From positions 2,325,096 through 2,389,095 of the forward strand of contig NZ_JH584241.1 in assembly GCF_000241485.1 (NCBI RefSeq): a DNA stretch of 64,000 nucleotides, read 5' to 3'. Shown in pieces: positions 55,956-64,000 of the stretch (the first letter of the stretch is position 1; every line of letters begins with the position of its first letter). Source of the stretch: Sphingomonas sp. PAMC 26605 (lineage in GTDB: Bacteria > Pseudomonadota > Alphaproteobacteria > Sphingomonadales > Sphingomonadaceae). The position numbers and the translations under genes were made by a program. A model generated the notes under the pieces. That model saw nothing but the letters and a program-made list of their open reading frames with translations, searched no databases and was not told where the DNA came from.

Positions 55956-56443
55956 TCCGGATCGACAGCCACGCCGTCGGTCTGCGCCGCACGCCAGGCC
56001 TGCAGCCGCGCGCTCAACGCCTCGTCCGACAGGGCAAGAATCGCTGCCGCCAGCAACGCCGCATTCTTCGCCCCCGCCTTGCCGATCGCGAGCGTCCCGA
56101 CCGGGATGCCGGCAGGCATCTGGACGATCGAATAGAGGCTGTCCAAGCCCTTCATCGTCTTGCTCTCGACCGGCACGCCGAGCACCGGCAGATGCGTCAT
56201 CGCCGCCGCCATCCCTGGCAGATGCGCCGCGCCACCCGCGCCGGCGATCACCACCTGCAATCCGCGCCCGGCGGCCCCCGTCGCGTAATCGTAGAGCCGT
56301 TGCGGCGTACGATGCGCCGAGACGACCTTGGTCTCGTGCGCGATCCCGAGCTCGGCGAGCAGATCGGCGGCGTGGTGCATCGTCTCCCAATCGGAGGTGC
56401 TGCCCATGATGATGCCGACAAGGGGGGACGCGCTCTGTGCCAT
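55952..56443 (-). CDS. purE: N5-carboxyaminoimidazole ribonucleotide mutase
   Basis: A 163-residue class I PurE moving the carboxyl group from N5 to C4 of the imidazole ring. [26 protein letters not shown] (active-site His) and [15 protein letters not shown] are canonical. It is first in the operon with purK and, with purD in the same window, shows de novo purine synthesis genes dispersed along the chromosome. Confidence 0.97.
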   Translation of the reverse strand: MAQSASPLVGIIMGSTSDWETMHHAADLLAELGIAHETKVVSAHRTPQRLYDYATGAAGRGLQVVIAGAGGAAHLPGMAAAMTHLPVLGVPVESKTMKGLDSLYSIVQMPAGIPVGTLAIGKAGAKNAALLAAAILALSDEALSARLQAWRAAQTDGVAVDPE

Positions 56444-56564
56444 CTGCTCGGACTAGCGAGCAGTATGCCACAGGGCAACCGTTCCCGCCGTCATATCGCA
56501 AGCGGAACTTGTTTGGCGCGGCGCGGGTTACCGGGGTCCTGGACAGCTATTGCGGATACACGCC

Positions 56565-57200
56565 ATGACCCGTTTTTCTACCATCTCGTCCGTCGCGCTC
56601 GCGACGGTGCTTGCTTTCGCCGCGCCCGCCTTCGCCGAGGGCAAGCATGACCGCGCCGAACAGGCGATCGCCGAGGCGCGCGCCAAGATCGAGGCATCGG
56701 CGCAGATCGGCGCGACCGCCGAGACGCCGCGCCTCCAGGCCGACGCCCAGGCGCAGCTGCGCGCCGCCGAGGAGCATCTCGCGTCGGGCAAGAAGGCCGA
56801 GGCGATCGAGGACGCGCACCGTGCCTCGCAGCTCGCCGACACCGCGATCGGCCAGGCGCAGCGCGCGCGCACCGACGCTGCGCGTGCGGCGACTTCGAAC
56901 GCCCGCAACGCCGCGCAGGACGCGCAGGCCGACGCCGCTGCCGCCAACGCCCGCGCCAATGCCGCCGAGCAGGCTGCCGCATCGGCCGCTGCCGACGCCG
57001 CTGCTGCGCGCTCGGCCCCGCCGGTCGTCGTCCAGGCGCCCGCGCCGACTACGACGGTGACGACCGAGACGACCAAGACCGCGGCTCCGGTCGCGCATGC
57101 AGCGACGCCGAAGCGCGTCGTGCGCAAGGCGACGACGCATCGCGCCACGCCGGCGCGGGTCAGCGAGAAGACGACGACGACAGTGACGACGGGCCAGTAA
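56565..57200 (+). CDS. Exported alanine-rich coiled-coil protein
   Basis: A 211-residue protein: signal peptide (AFAAPAFAE), a long Ala/Glu/Arg-rich helix with heptad spacing (about 25-150), then a Thr/Lys-rich tail (VTTETTKTAAPVAHA and the end TTTTVTTGQ). It resembles DUF4398-like periplasmic proteins. A structural or peptidoglycan-associated role is possible. TTG 56550 is an upstream alternative; ATG 56565 is preferred because it gives the signal peptide directly. Confidence 0.65.
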   Translation: MTRFSTISSVALATVLAFAAPAFAEGKHDRAEQAIAEARAKIEASAQIGATAETPRLQADAQAQLRAAEEHLASGKKAEAIEDAHRASQLADTAIGQAQRARTDAARAATSNARNAAQDAQADAAAANARANAAEQAAASAAADAAAARSAPPVVVQAPAPTTTVTTETTKTAAPVAHAATPKRVVRKATTHRATPARVSEKTTTTVTTGQ

Positions 57201-57206
57201 GCCGCA

Positions 57207-57350
57207 AATCCTCCCCCGGGAACCGGGGGAGGGGGACCGTGAGCATTCAGCGAACGGTGGAGGGGGGGCAACGGGCGCTACGCCCTCTGTCGACCCTTCC
57301 ACCACCCGCCTGAAGAAGGCGGGCGCCCCCCCCGTTCCGTGGAAGCGCTA
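57207..57350. repeat. GC-rich inverted repeats between genes
   Basis: TCCTCCCCCGGGAACCGGGG and a second set around GGTGGAGGGGGGGC / CCCTTCCACCACCCGCC and GGCGGGCGCCCC form foldable palindromes. They occupy the gap between the coiled-coil gene and gpmA. Confidence 0.6.
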
Positions 57351-57355
57351 AGTGC

Positions 57356-58042
57356 TTAGCGCTCGCTCAGATAATAGCGATCGGTCGCCGCCAGCGTCTC
57401 GTCGAGCTCGTAGACGATCGGCTGCCCGGTCGGGATTTCCAGTGTGGTGATCTCGTCATCGGGAATCCCCGAAAGATGCTTGACCAAGGCGCGCAGCGAA
57501 TTGCCGTGCGCCGAAATGACGACGCGCTGCCCGTCGCGCAGCGCGGGCGCAATGCGCCCCTCCCAATAGGGCAGGACGCGCGCGATCGTGTCCTTGAGGC
57601 TCTCGGTGTCGGGAATGGCGATCCCGGCATAGCGGCGGTCCTGCGACAGGTCGTATTCGCTCCCGGCCTCCAGCGGCGGCGGCGGGATGTCGAAGCTGCG
57701 ACGCCAGATATGGACCTGCGCGTCGCCGTGCTTGGCGGCGGTCTCGGCCTTGTCGAGCCCGGTCAGCCCGCCATAATGCCGCTCGTTGAGCCGCCAGTCC
57801 TTCTCGACCGGCAGCCAGAGCCGCCGCATTTCCTCGAGCGCGAGATTGAGCGTCTTGATCGCGCGGGTCTGCAGCGAGGTGAAGCAGAGGTCGAAATCGA
57901 GCCCCTTCTCCGCCATCAGCCGCCCGGCGGCGCGCGCTTCCTCGACGCCCTTTTCGGTCAGGTCGACATCCCACCAGCCGGTGAAGCGATTCTCGAGGTT
58001 CCAGGCCGATTGGCCGTGGCGGATCAGGACGAGGGTGGGCAT
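57356..58042 (-). CDS. gpmA: 2,3-bisphosphoglycerate-dependent phosphoglycerate mutase
   Basis: A 228-residue glycolytic enzyme. The phospho-His motif [20 protein letters not shown] is near the N-terminus; [16 protein letters not shown], and [19 protein letters not shown] give the other active-site residues. Start ATG 58042 follows GGAGACTCAC, and the normal N-terminus is [10 protein letters not shown]. Confidence 0.96.
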   Translation of the reverse strand: MPTLVLIRHGQSAWNLENRFTGWWDVDLTEKGVEEARAAGRLMAEKGLDFDLCFTSLQTRAIKTLNLALEEMRRLWLPVEKDWRLNERHYGGLTGLDKAETAAKHGDAQVHIWRRSFDIPPPPLEAGSEYDLSQDRRYAGIAIPDTESLKDTIARVLPYWEGRIAPALRDGQRVVISAHGNSLRALVKHLSGIPDDEITTLEIPTGQPIVYELDETLAATDRYYLSER

Positions 58043-58057
58043 GTGAGTCTCCATTTC

Positions 58058-58144
58058 GTCGCCCCGGCGTAGGCCGGGGCCGCTGGGTTCGTGTGGTGCC
58101 GTAAGGACACTGGCGTAGCGGCCCCGGCCTGCGCCGGGGCGACG
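58058..58144. repeat. GTCGCCCCGGC inverted repeat between gpmA and M14 genes
   Basis: CGTCGCCCCGGCGTAGGCCG is repeated inverted as CGGCCTGCGCCGGGGCGACG. It occupies most of the 103-bp gap between the M14 stop and the gpmA start; a REP-like element, possibly a transcript-stability stem. Confidence 0.8.
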
Positions 58145-58145
58145 G

Positions 58146-59264
58146 CTAGATCGTGTCGATCATGTCGGCAAGCACTTCGAGGCAGGCATGCGCCAGCGTC
58201 TTCGAGCGCGCGCCCGACCAGCCGAACTCGGCGTCGGGGTTGGGGTCATGGTCCTTGAACGGCATTTCGAGCGTCATCGACACCGCTCCGAAACGTTCGG
58301 CGAGCTGGTTGGTCGACATCGACAGATTGGCCTTGCCCGGTGCCGCCTTGTCGTAACCGCGCGCGGTCTGGAAATCGGGCGAATGCGCCGCGAGCCGTTG
58401 GCCGAACTCGGTATATTTGGCGCCGAGCGCGTCGGTCCAGGAGGGGATGCCCTCGAACCCGGCAAAGAAATTCGCCGCGATCGCCTCGTCACCGTGCACG
58501 TCGATCGCGAAGGCGACGCCGGTCGCATCCATCGCGTCGCGGACGTACAGCACTTCGGGGCTCTTCTCGGGCGTCGGCGTGTGCCATTCGCGGTTGAGGT
58601 TCACCCCCGCCGCATTGGTCCGCAGGTGGCCGCGGAACGACCCGTCGGGGTTCATGTTGGGCACGCAGTGGAAGGTCGCCTTTTCGCGCAAAGCGCTGGC
58701 CACCGGGTTGGTGGCGTCGGTCAGCCATTCGAGCGCGCCTTCCATCCACCATTCGGCCATGCTCTCGCCGGGATGCTGGCGCGCATAGAGCCAGACGTGC
58801 TTTGGGCCGGTGCCCACGTCGAGGCAATCGATCGCGCGACCGTCGAGCGACTGGCCGAGCTCGCGATGCGTCACGCCGGGGGCGAGCGCGATCCGCGCGA
58901 CCAGAGCGTCGTGGCGCTCGATCGTATAGGGCTCGAAATAGGCGAACCAGACGAGCTCGCTGTCGCCGCTCCATTCGAATTCCAGCATTCCGTCGGCATA
59001 GCGCGTCGGGATCATCCGCCAGGCGTGGCGGTCGGTGCTCGCGCGGACCTTGTAGCCGGGCCAGCCGAACGGATAGGCCGATTGCGCCGCGTTGGTGATG
59101 CGCAGGGTCAGCGTGCGTCCCTTCGCGCCGGCGACGCGGAAGTGGAACCACTGGAAGAAGTCCGACTGATGGTCGAGCCGGATGGCGAGATCGACGCGGT
59201 CGCCCTGGATGGCGACCACGTCGATGTTTCCGCTATCGAAAGCGGCGTTGATGGTGATGCTCAT
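58146..59264 (-). CDS. M14-family carboxypeptidase, cytosolic (CCP/AGBL-like)
   Basis: A 372-residue protein with no signal peptide. An N-terminal beta-sandwich (about 1-135) is followed by a zinc carboxypeptidase domain: His164 and Glu167 in [15 protein letters not shown], His257 in IDVHGDE, and general-base Glu333 in MTLEMPFKD. This architecture is that of cytosolic carboxypeptidase (Nna1-like) members of M14, acting on C-terminal residues of proteins. Its ATG overlaps the stop of the lipoprotein gene by 4 bp. Confidence 0.92.
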   Translation of the reverse strand: MSITINAAFDSGNIDVVAIQGDRVDLAIRLDHQSDFFQWFHFRVAGAKGRTLTLRITNAAQSAYPFGWPGYKVRASTDRHAWRMIPTRYADGMLEFEWSGDSELVWFAYFEPYTIERHDALVARIALAPGVTHRELGQSLDGRAIDCLDVGTGPKHVWLYARQHPGESMAEWWMEGALEWLTDATNPVASALREKATFHCVPNMNPDGSFRGHLRTNAAGVNLNREWHTPTPEKSPEVLYVRDAMDATGVAFAIDVHGDEAIAANFFAGFEGIPSWTDALGAKYTEFGQRLAAHSPDFQTARGYDKAAPGKANLSMSTNQLAERFGAVSMTLEMPFKDHDPNPDAEFGWSGARSKTLAHACLEVLADMIDTI

Positions 59265-59896
59265 CGCACCGTAATAGTGCGCCCCGATTCTCCAGGGAAG
59301 TCCAGGAACAGCGCGTGCGACAATTTGGCCGCGGCGGCATTGGCCTGGGCGGCTGGCGCCTCGCCCGGCGAGAAGGTCTGCGCATGGCCTTCCCAGATCA
59401 CCGTCGCATCGCGGCGGCGGCGGATCTGCACGGTGAGGTCGGTCAGCACGACGGTGCGGTACTTCTGCTTGCCGATCGGGAAGGAGATGCCGCCGCCAAG
59501 GCCGACGCCGCCGCCACCGCCGCGATACCCGCCGCCACTATAGCCGCCACCGCCGAGGCCGATGCTGACGCCGCTACCGCTGTCGCGCGGTGCTGCCGGG
59601 CGCGTTGTGCGGGTAAAGCCGACGACCGCGAGATATTGCGCGTCGGGATCGGTTTTGGGGACGGTGAAACCGTGCGCCAGCGCCTCGGTCTGTACCGCGG
59701 CGGCATAGGTCTTGAACTCGAGGCTCGCTGGCCCGCCACCGGGCGCAGGTTCGACCGCAAGCGTGCCCGTCTCCAGCGGCGCCGCGATCGACCCGAGGTG
59801 GAACCGCGTCACTTCGACCGGGCCACTCGTCGTGGTCGTCGCACAGGCGCTCAAGCTCGCTGCCGCGGCGATCGCCATTCCCAAAGCCAGCTTCAT
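59261..59896 (-). CDS. DUF4136-like lipoprotein
   Basis: A 211-residue lipoprotein: lipobox LSAC at residues 15-18 (SLSACATTTT), then a DUF4136-type alpha/beta domain (EVTRFHLGSIAAPLETGT to YLAVVGFTRTTR), an unusual Gly-rich segment (GVSIGLGGGGYSGGGYRGGG, about 108-140) and a second conserved part (YRTVVLTDLTVQIRRRRD). Outer- or inner-membrane anchored; function unknown. Coupled to the M14 gene. Confidence 0.8.
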   Translation of the reverse strand: MKLALGMAIAAAASLSACATTTTSGPVEVTRFHLGSIAAPLETGTLAVEPAPGGGPASLEFKTYAAAVQTEALAHGFTVPKTDPDAQYLAVVGFTRTTRPAAPRDSGSGVSIGLGGGGYSGGGYRGGGGGVGLGGGISFPIGKQKYRTVVLTDLTVQIRRRRDATVIWEGHAQTFSPGEAPAAQANAAAAKLSHALFLDFPGESGRTITVR

Positions 59897-59995
59897 AACT
59901 CTTGTCCTCGGTTCTATAGTCGTTGCAGGGGTGTAACGCCTGGACCCGGGCTCCGGGTTCCGTCGCTATAGCGAGGCTTATCGGCGCGGTCGCGC

Positions 59996-60024
59996 TTGAC
60001 TTGGGGGGGAGGCGACCATATGCG
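59996..60024 (+). promoter_or_regulatory. Housekeeping-type promoter of rpmJ
   Basis: TTGACT at 59996-60001, a 17-bp spacer, and TATGCG at 60019-60024, 45 bp before the L36 start codon. A good sigma-70-like -35 box with weaker -10. Confidence 0.6.
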
Positions 60025-60069
60025 CAGCGGCTCTTTTCCACATTCCAGATTATGCAAAGCGAATCGATC

Positions 60070-60195
60070 ATGAAGATCCGCAATTCCCTGAAGTCGCTCA
60101 AGGGCCGTCACCGCGATAACCGCGTGATCCGTCGTCGTGGGCGGACCTACATCATCAACAAGACCAACCGTCGCTTCAAGGCCCGCCAGGGCTAA
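60070..60195 (+). CDS. rpmJ: 50S ribosomal protein L36, zinc-free form
   Basis: A 41-residue basic protein, [41 protein letters not shown], that fills the 23S rRNA pocket near the peptidyl-transferase centre. It lacks the zinc-binding Cys residues of the C+ form, as usual in alphaproteobacteria. The HAD gene follows after 5 bp from GTG 60201. Confidence 0.97.
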   Translation: MKIRNSLKSLKGRHRDNRVIRRRGRTYIINKTNRRFKARQG

Positions 60196-60200
60196 GCGAC

Positions 60201-60821
60201 GTGGCGCGGGCCGTCGTCTTCGACGTCGGCAACGTCTTGTACGATTGGAATCCCAGATTCCTCTATGAGCGCCTGATCGGTGACGATCGGGCGCTCGATG
60301 CATTCCTGCGCGATGTCGCGACCAAGGAATGGCATTTCCAGCATGACGCTGGCCGTCCGTTCGCCGAGACCTCGGCCGAGCTCGCCGCCGCGCATCCGCA
60401 GCATGCCGCGCTGATCGCCGCCTGGGGGCCGCGCTTCGGCGAGCAGCTCGGCGGGATGTTGCCGGGGATGCGCGCGCTGGTCGACGACCTCGGGGACGCG
60501 GGCGTGCCGCTGTACGCGATCACCAATTTCTCGGGCGAGTTCTGGCCGTCGTTCCGCAACCGCGAGGCCGATCTATTCGATCGCTTTGACGACATCGTCG
60601 TCTCGGGCGACGAACTGCTGACCAAGCCCGATCCGGCGATCTATCGCCTCGCGCTCGAGCGGTTCGGCTTGCGCGCCGAGGACACGGTGTTCGTCGACGA
60701 TCGCGAGGACAATGTCGCGGGCGCGCAGAGTGTCGGGATGGGGGCGGTGGTCTTTACCGATGCGGAAACGCTGCGTGGCGATCTGGCGCGCTACGGTATT
60801 CTCGCCGCGCCCGCGCTTTAA
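60201..60821 (+). CDS. HAD-superfamily hydrolase (YihX/haloacid-dehalogenase-like)
   Basis: A 206-residue HAD hydrolase from GTG 60201. Motif I FDVGNVLYDW has Gly where the second Asp often stands (DxG), like YihX-type enzymes; ITNFSGEFW, KPDPAIYRLALERFG and VFVDDREDN are motifs II-IV. Probably a small-molecule phosphatase or dehalogenase in the cytoplasm; the substrate is not visible. Cotranscribed with rpmJ (5 bp). Confidence 0.9.
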   Translation: MARAVVFDVGNVLYDWNPRFLYERLIGDDRALDAFLRDVATKEWHFQHDAGRPFAETSAELAAAHPQHAALIAAWGPRFGEQLGGMLPGMRALVDDLGDAGVPLYAITNFSGEFWPSFRNREADLFDRFDDIVVSGDELLTKPDPAIYRLALERFGLRAEDTVFVDDREDNVAGAQSVGMGAVVFTDAETLRGDLARYGILAAPAL

Positions 60822-60845
60822 ACGCTTCCGCTATCTACCGTCTTC

Positions 60846-60939
60846 GTCACCCCGGCCTTGTGGCGGGGCCCACCGTGCCGCGCGCGCTCGGGCGGCAGGA
60901 TGGGCATCCCGGTGGACCCCGGGACAAGCCCGGGGTGAC
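60846..60939. repeat. GTCACCCCGG inverted repeat
   Basis: GTCACCCCGGCCTTGTGGCG and inverted GGGACAAGCCCGGGGTGAC, enclosing the conserved GGGGCCCACCGTGCCGCGCG core also found near 52709. It fills the gap between the HAD gene and pyk. Confidence 0.8.
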
Positions 60940-60965
60940 GGTAAGGTTTAGAAGCCAGCGCGCCC

Positions 60966-62423
60966 CTAGCTCGCATACCCCTTGAGCTCATCGCCACTGA
61001 CCCGCACGACGTGGAGCACGTTGGTCGACCCCGGAGTCTTGAACGGCACGCCCGCGATCAGGATGATGCGGTCACCCGCCTTGGCGAGGTTGTGACGCAG
61101 CGCCATGCGCTTGGCCTTGGCGACCATCTCCTCGAACGAATCGACGTCCTTGGTCAGGATCGCATAGGCGCCCCACAGCAGGCCCGCACGCCGCGCGGTC
61201 TCGGGGTTCGGGGTGAGGATCATCAGCGGCACGCCGGGCCGCTCGCGCGCGACGCGGCGTGCGGTCGAGCCCGAGGCGGTGAAGCAGATGATCGCCGCGG
61301 CATCGACCGTCTGCGCGATGTTCTTGGCGGCCTCCGCCAGCGCGTCGGCGGTGGTCGGGTCCGAGCGGATCACGGTGAAGTGGATGCGGTCGCCGTGCGT
61401 CGGATCCTTTTCGACCGCTTCGCCGATCGCGTTCATCATCGCGACCGATTCGGTCGGCCACGCGCCGGCAGCGCTCTCGGCCGACAGCATGATCGCATCG
61501 GCGCCGTCATAGATCGCGGTCGCGACGTCGGAGACTTCGGCGCGGGTGGGCGAGGGCGAGGTGATCATCGATTCGAGCATCTGCGTCGCGACCACCACCG
61601 GGCGGCCCAGGCGGCGCGACACTTCGATGATGCGCTTCTGCAGCGGCGGCACGCTCTCGGGCGGCATCTCGACGCCGAGATCGCCGCGCGCGACCATCAC
61701 GCCGTCGCACATCTCGACGATTTCCTCGAGCCGCTGGATCGCTTGCGGCTTCTCGATCTTGGCGAGCAGCGACGCCTTGCCGCCGATCAGCTTGCGCGCC
61801 TCGGCCAGATCCTCGGGGCGCTGGACGAACGACAAAGCGATCCAGTCGACGCCCTGGTCGACCGCGAAGGCGAGATCGCTGCGATCCTTCTCAGTCAGCG
61901 CCGCCATCGGCAGCACGACGTCGGGGACGTTCAACCCCTTGCTGTTCGACAGCGCGCCGCCGACCACGACCTCGGTGACGATCGTCGTGTCGGTGTGGTC
62001 GGTAACGCGCAGCACGAGCTTGCCGTCGTCGAGCAGGAGGCGCGCGCCGGGCTCGATCGCCTCGAAGATCTCACGGTGCGGGAGTTCGACGCGGGTGGTG
62101 TCGCCCGGCGTGGTGTCGCGGTCGAGCGTGAAGGTCTGGCCCTTGATCAGCTCGATCTTGCCGCCCTCGAACTTGCCGACGCGCAGCTTTGGCCCCTGCA
62201 GATCGGCGAGGATCGTCGTCGGGCGCTGATAGGTCTTCTCGAGCGCGCGGATCGCCTGGATGACGGCGATCTTCGATTGCTGGTCGCCGTGGCTCATGTT
62301 GACGCGGAAGGCGTCGGCACCGGCTTCGAACAAGGCGGCGATCATTTCGGGGCTGCTGCTGGCGGGGCCGAGCGTCGCGAGGATGCGTACCTTGCGCGCA
62401 CGCGGGGCGATGGTCTTGATCAT
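60966..62423 (-). CDS. pyk: Pyruvate kinase
   Basis: A 485-residue glycolytic enzyme making pyruvate and ATP from phosphoenolpyruvate. RKVRILATLGPASS, AFRVNMSHGD, DLQGPKLRVG, KIEKPQAI, MVARGDLGVEMP and VVATQMLESMI (catalytic and cation sites) are all present, with the C-terminal allosteric domain (IICFTASGSTARRV). A short AAGGA site precedes ATG 62423. Confidence 0.97.
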   Translation of the reverse strand: MIKTIAPRARKVRILATLGPASSSPEMIAALFEAGADAFRVNMSHGDQQSKIAVIQAIRALEKTYQRPTTILADLQGPKLRVGKFEGGKIELIKGQTFTLDRDTTPGDTTRVELPHREIFEAIEPGARLLLDDGKLVLRVTDHTDTTIVTEVVVGGALSNSKGLNVPDVVLPMAALTEKDRSDLAFAVDQGVDWIALSFVQRPEDLAEARKLIGGKASLLAKIEKPQAIQRLEEIVEMCDGVMVARGDLGVEMPPESVPPLQKRIIEVSRRLGRPVVVATQMLESMITSPSPTRAEVSDVATAIYDGADAIMLSAESAAGAWPTESVAMMNAIGEAVEKDPTHGDRIHFTVIRSDPTTADALAEAAKNIAQTVDAAAIICFTASGSTARRVARERPGVPLMILTPNPETARRAGLLWGAYAILTKDVDSFEEMVAKAKRMALRHNLAKAGDRIILIAGVPFKTPGSTNVLHVVRVSGDELKGYAS

Positions 62424-62503
62424 GGGGAGGTCCTTGCCGTGGGGAGGCTGTACGGCTGCTGCTCTACCTCCTATCTCGCCACGATCAACCGTGGAGGCAA
62501 CAG

Positions 62504-62797
62504 ATGCGCGATTTGGATGGACTGGACGATGCCGTAGCGGCGGCGGCTTTTCGACGGCTGGTACGGCATCTGCGCCACCGCAGCGACGCCGAGAATATCG
62601 ACCTGATGGGGCTCGCCGGCTTCTGCCGCAATTGCCTGTCGGACTGGGTGCAGGAGGCCGACGGTACGCTGTCGAAGGAGCAGGCGCGCGAGATCGTCTA
62701 CGGCATGCCCTATGCGCAGTGGAAGGCCGAGCATCAGGGCGACGCGACGCCCGAGCAGCTCGAGCGGATGCGGCAGAGCGTGGCGAAGAATGCGTGA
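62504..62797 (+). CDS. DUF1244 domain-containing protein
   Basis: A 97-residue protein with the conserved core NIDLMGLAGFCRNCLSDWVQ (two Cys) and YGMPYAQWKAEHQG. DUF1244 is a small helical alphaproteobacterial family of unknown function. A strong GGAGG site precedes the start codon. Divergent from pyk. Confidence 0.9.
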   Translation: MRDLDGLDDAVAAAAFRRLVRHLRHRSDAENIDLMGLAGFCRNCLSDWVQEADGTLSKEQAREIVYGMPYAQWKAEHQGDATPEQLERMRQSVAKNA

Positions 62798-62860
62798 CGG
62801 CGGCGCGCGGCTGGCCTAAAGCGCGCGCCTTTCACTGATTCAAACCCCGGGGGATTTACC

Positions 62861-63100
62861 GTGAGCGACATCATCGCCGCCGACCAGCTACGCCTTCTCA
62901 TCGAGCGCATCGAGCGCCTCGAAGAGGAAAAGAAGGGCATCGCCGACGACATCAAGGACGTGTACGGCGAAGCCAAGTCGACCGGCTTCGACGTCAAGAC
63001 GATCCGCTCGATCGTGCGGCTGCGCAAGATGGAGAAGCATCACCGCGAGGAGGCCGAGGCGTTGCTCGAGACCTACAAGCAGGCGCTCGGGCTCGACTAA
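62861..63100 (+). CDS. DUF2312/UPF0335 protein, GapR family
   Basis: A 79-residue helical protein from GTG 62861 (GGGGGA before it): [54 protein letters not shown]. This is the pattern of GapR, the nucleoid protein of Caulobacter that binds overtwisted AT-rich DNA ahead of replication and transcription. Sits between DUF1244 and yebC, a typical alphaproteobacterial neighbourhood. Confidence 0.93.
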   Translation: MSDIIAADQLRLLIERIERLEEEKKGIADDIKDVYGEAKSTGFDVKTIRSIVRLRKMEKHHREEAEALLETYKQALGLD

Positions 63101-63106
63101 GCCGAC

Positions 63107-63188
63107 CCGTCATGCTGAACTCGTTTCAGCATCCATGCGATCGGCCAAGCGCCGCCCATGGACCCCGGCTCCCAAGTCCGGGGTGACG
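63107..63188. repeat. TCATGCTGAACTCGTTTCAGCATCC-type intergenic repeat
   Basis: An inner inverted repeat ATGCTGAACTCGTTTCAGCAT (hairpin arms ATGCTGAA / TTCAGCAT) followed by a GGACCCCGG...CCGGGGTGACG half. The element is characteristic of sphingomonad genomes. Confidence 0.75.
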
Positions 63189-63212
63189 ACACTGTAGTTT
63201 GAGAGAGATCCA

Positions 63213-63956
63213 ATGGCAGGCCATTCCAAATATAAGAACATCATGTACCGCAAGGGCGCGCAGGATAAGAAGCGCTCGGGCATGTTTTCCAAGCTGTCGC
63301 GCGAGATCACCGTCGCGGCGAAGATGGGCCTGCCCGATCCCGACATGAACCCGCGGCTGCGCATGGCGATCAACGCCGCCAAGGCGCAGTCGATGCCCAA
63401 GGACAATATCCAGCGCGCGGTCGACAAGGCGTCGAAGGGCGACACCGAGAATTACGAGGAAATCCGCTACGAGGGCTTCGGCCCCGGCGGCGTCTCGCTG
63501 ATCATCGAGGCGCTCACCGACAACCGCAACCGTACCGCGACCAACGTGCGTACCGGCATGGCGAAGAACGGCGGCAATATGGGCGCTTCGGGCTCGGTCA
63601 GCCATGCGTTCGACCGGATGGGGCTGATTTCCTATCCGGCGTCGGCGGGGGACGCCGAGAAGGTGTTCGAAGCGGCGCTCGAAGCCGGCGCCGAGGACGT
63701 GCAGTCGAGCGAGGAGGGACATGAGATCTGGACCTCGAACGAGACGCTGCACGAGGTCGTGACGGCCTTGACCCCGGTGCTCGGCGAGCCCGAAGGCGCC
63801 AAGCTCGCCTGGCGCCCACAGACGATGGTCGAGGTCGGCGAGGACGACGCCGCGACGCTGTTCAAGCTGATCGACACGCTCGACGATGACGACGACGTGC
63901 AGACCGTGTGGGGCAATTACGAAGTGTCCGACGCGATCCTCGAGAAGCTCGGTTGA
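63213..63956 (+). CDS. YebC/PmpR (TACO1) family protein
   Basis: A 247-residue protein: [57 protein letters not shown] and [14 protein letters not shown]. YebC-family proteins were annotated as transcription regulators and, more recently, tied to translation of proline-rich stretches. It is followed by a repeat; the normal partner ruvC would be beyond the window edge. Confidence 0.95.
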   Translation: MAGHSKYKNIMYRKGAQDKKRSGMFSKLSREITVAAKMGLPDPDMNPRLRMAINAAKAQSMPKDNIQRAVDKASKGDTENYEEIRYEGFGPGGVSLIIEALTDNRNRTATNVRTGMAKNGGNMGASGSVSHAFDRMGLISYPASAGDAEKVFEAALEAGAEDVQSSEEGHEIWTSNETLHEVVTALTPVLGEPEGAKLAWRPQTMVEVGEDDAATLFKLIDTLDDDDDVQTVWGNYEVSDAILEKLG

Positions 63957-63965
63957 TCTCCTTCA

Positions 63966-64000
63966 AGCCCCTCCCCTTCAGGGGAGGGGTTGGGGGTGGG
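63966..64000. repeat. CCCCTCCCC palindromic repeat at window end
   Basis: AGCCCCTCCCCTTCAGGGGA followed by GGGGTTGGGGGTGGG, the same family as the element at 49267-49374. Runs off the window. Confidence 0.8.

Overview
The window is a high-GC (roughly two-thirds G+C) alphaproteobacterial chromosome segment, most likely from Sphingomonas or a close relative. The evidence is the set of small alphaproteobacterial families (DUF2093, DUF1244, DUF2312/GapR, cysteine-free L36), tandem TonB-dependent receptors with Ala/Pro-rich N-termini, and GC-rich palindromic intergenic repeats of the kind seen in sphingomonads. No rRNA, tRNA, CRISPR array, integrase or transposase was found. The assignment rests on recognition of protein families, not on a database search.

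Layout. (1) 1-7932: a deoxysugar catabolic operon (transporter end, lactonase, secreted GH141-like beta-helix protein, SDR dehydrogenase, FMN L-lactate dehydrogenase, FAH hydrolase). It fits the route L-fucose or L-rhamnose to pyruvate + L-lactate to 2 pyruvate, and is followed by a convergent LysR regulator with a divergent SDR-like gene. (2) 7943-12633: DHA2 efflux pump and Tag glycosylase, a DUF1993 protein, and a GH130 + SDR pair. (3) 12889-21562: the most unusual region, a six-gene operon of TIR protein, membrane Ser/Thr kinase with an extracytoplasmic beta-propeller-like part, glycine-zipper/SH3 protein, trypsin-like pseudoprotease fused to FHA, FHA protein and membrane PP2C phosphatase. 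A four-TM membrane protein gene faces it and overlaps its end. (4) 22063-24375: glycerol kinase and glycerol facilitator. (5) 24687-32979: stress and envelope genes (HdeD-like, FeS-type photolyase, hydroxynitrile-lyase-like cupin, atypical Nramp, PepSY-like, GlsB, PAS-LuxR regulator, HhH protein). (6) 33018-36838: purD head-to-head with xseA, then DUF2093 and an M23 lipoprotein. (7) 37045-43228: two paralogous TonB receptors, each with a terminator. (8) 43291-54827: clpB with a heat-shock-type promoter, a His-containing membrane protein, penicillin-acylase-family enzyme, M16 protease, and alpha-amino-acid ester hydrolase. (9) 54861-64000: purK-purE, gpmA, M14 carboxypeptidase, lipoprotein, rpmJ, HAD hydrolase, pyk, DUF1244, GapR, YebC.

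Working together: the sugar operon looks self-contained from glycan cleavage to lactate oxidation. The kinase/phosphatase/FHA/TIR operon looks like an orphan threonine-phosphorylation pathway without type VI secretion genes, able to sense the envelope and control a TIR (possibly NAD-consuming) effector. That is the best candidate here for an undescribed system. The remaining blocks are mainly housekeeping genes arranged compactly with 1-4 bp overlaps.
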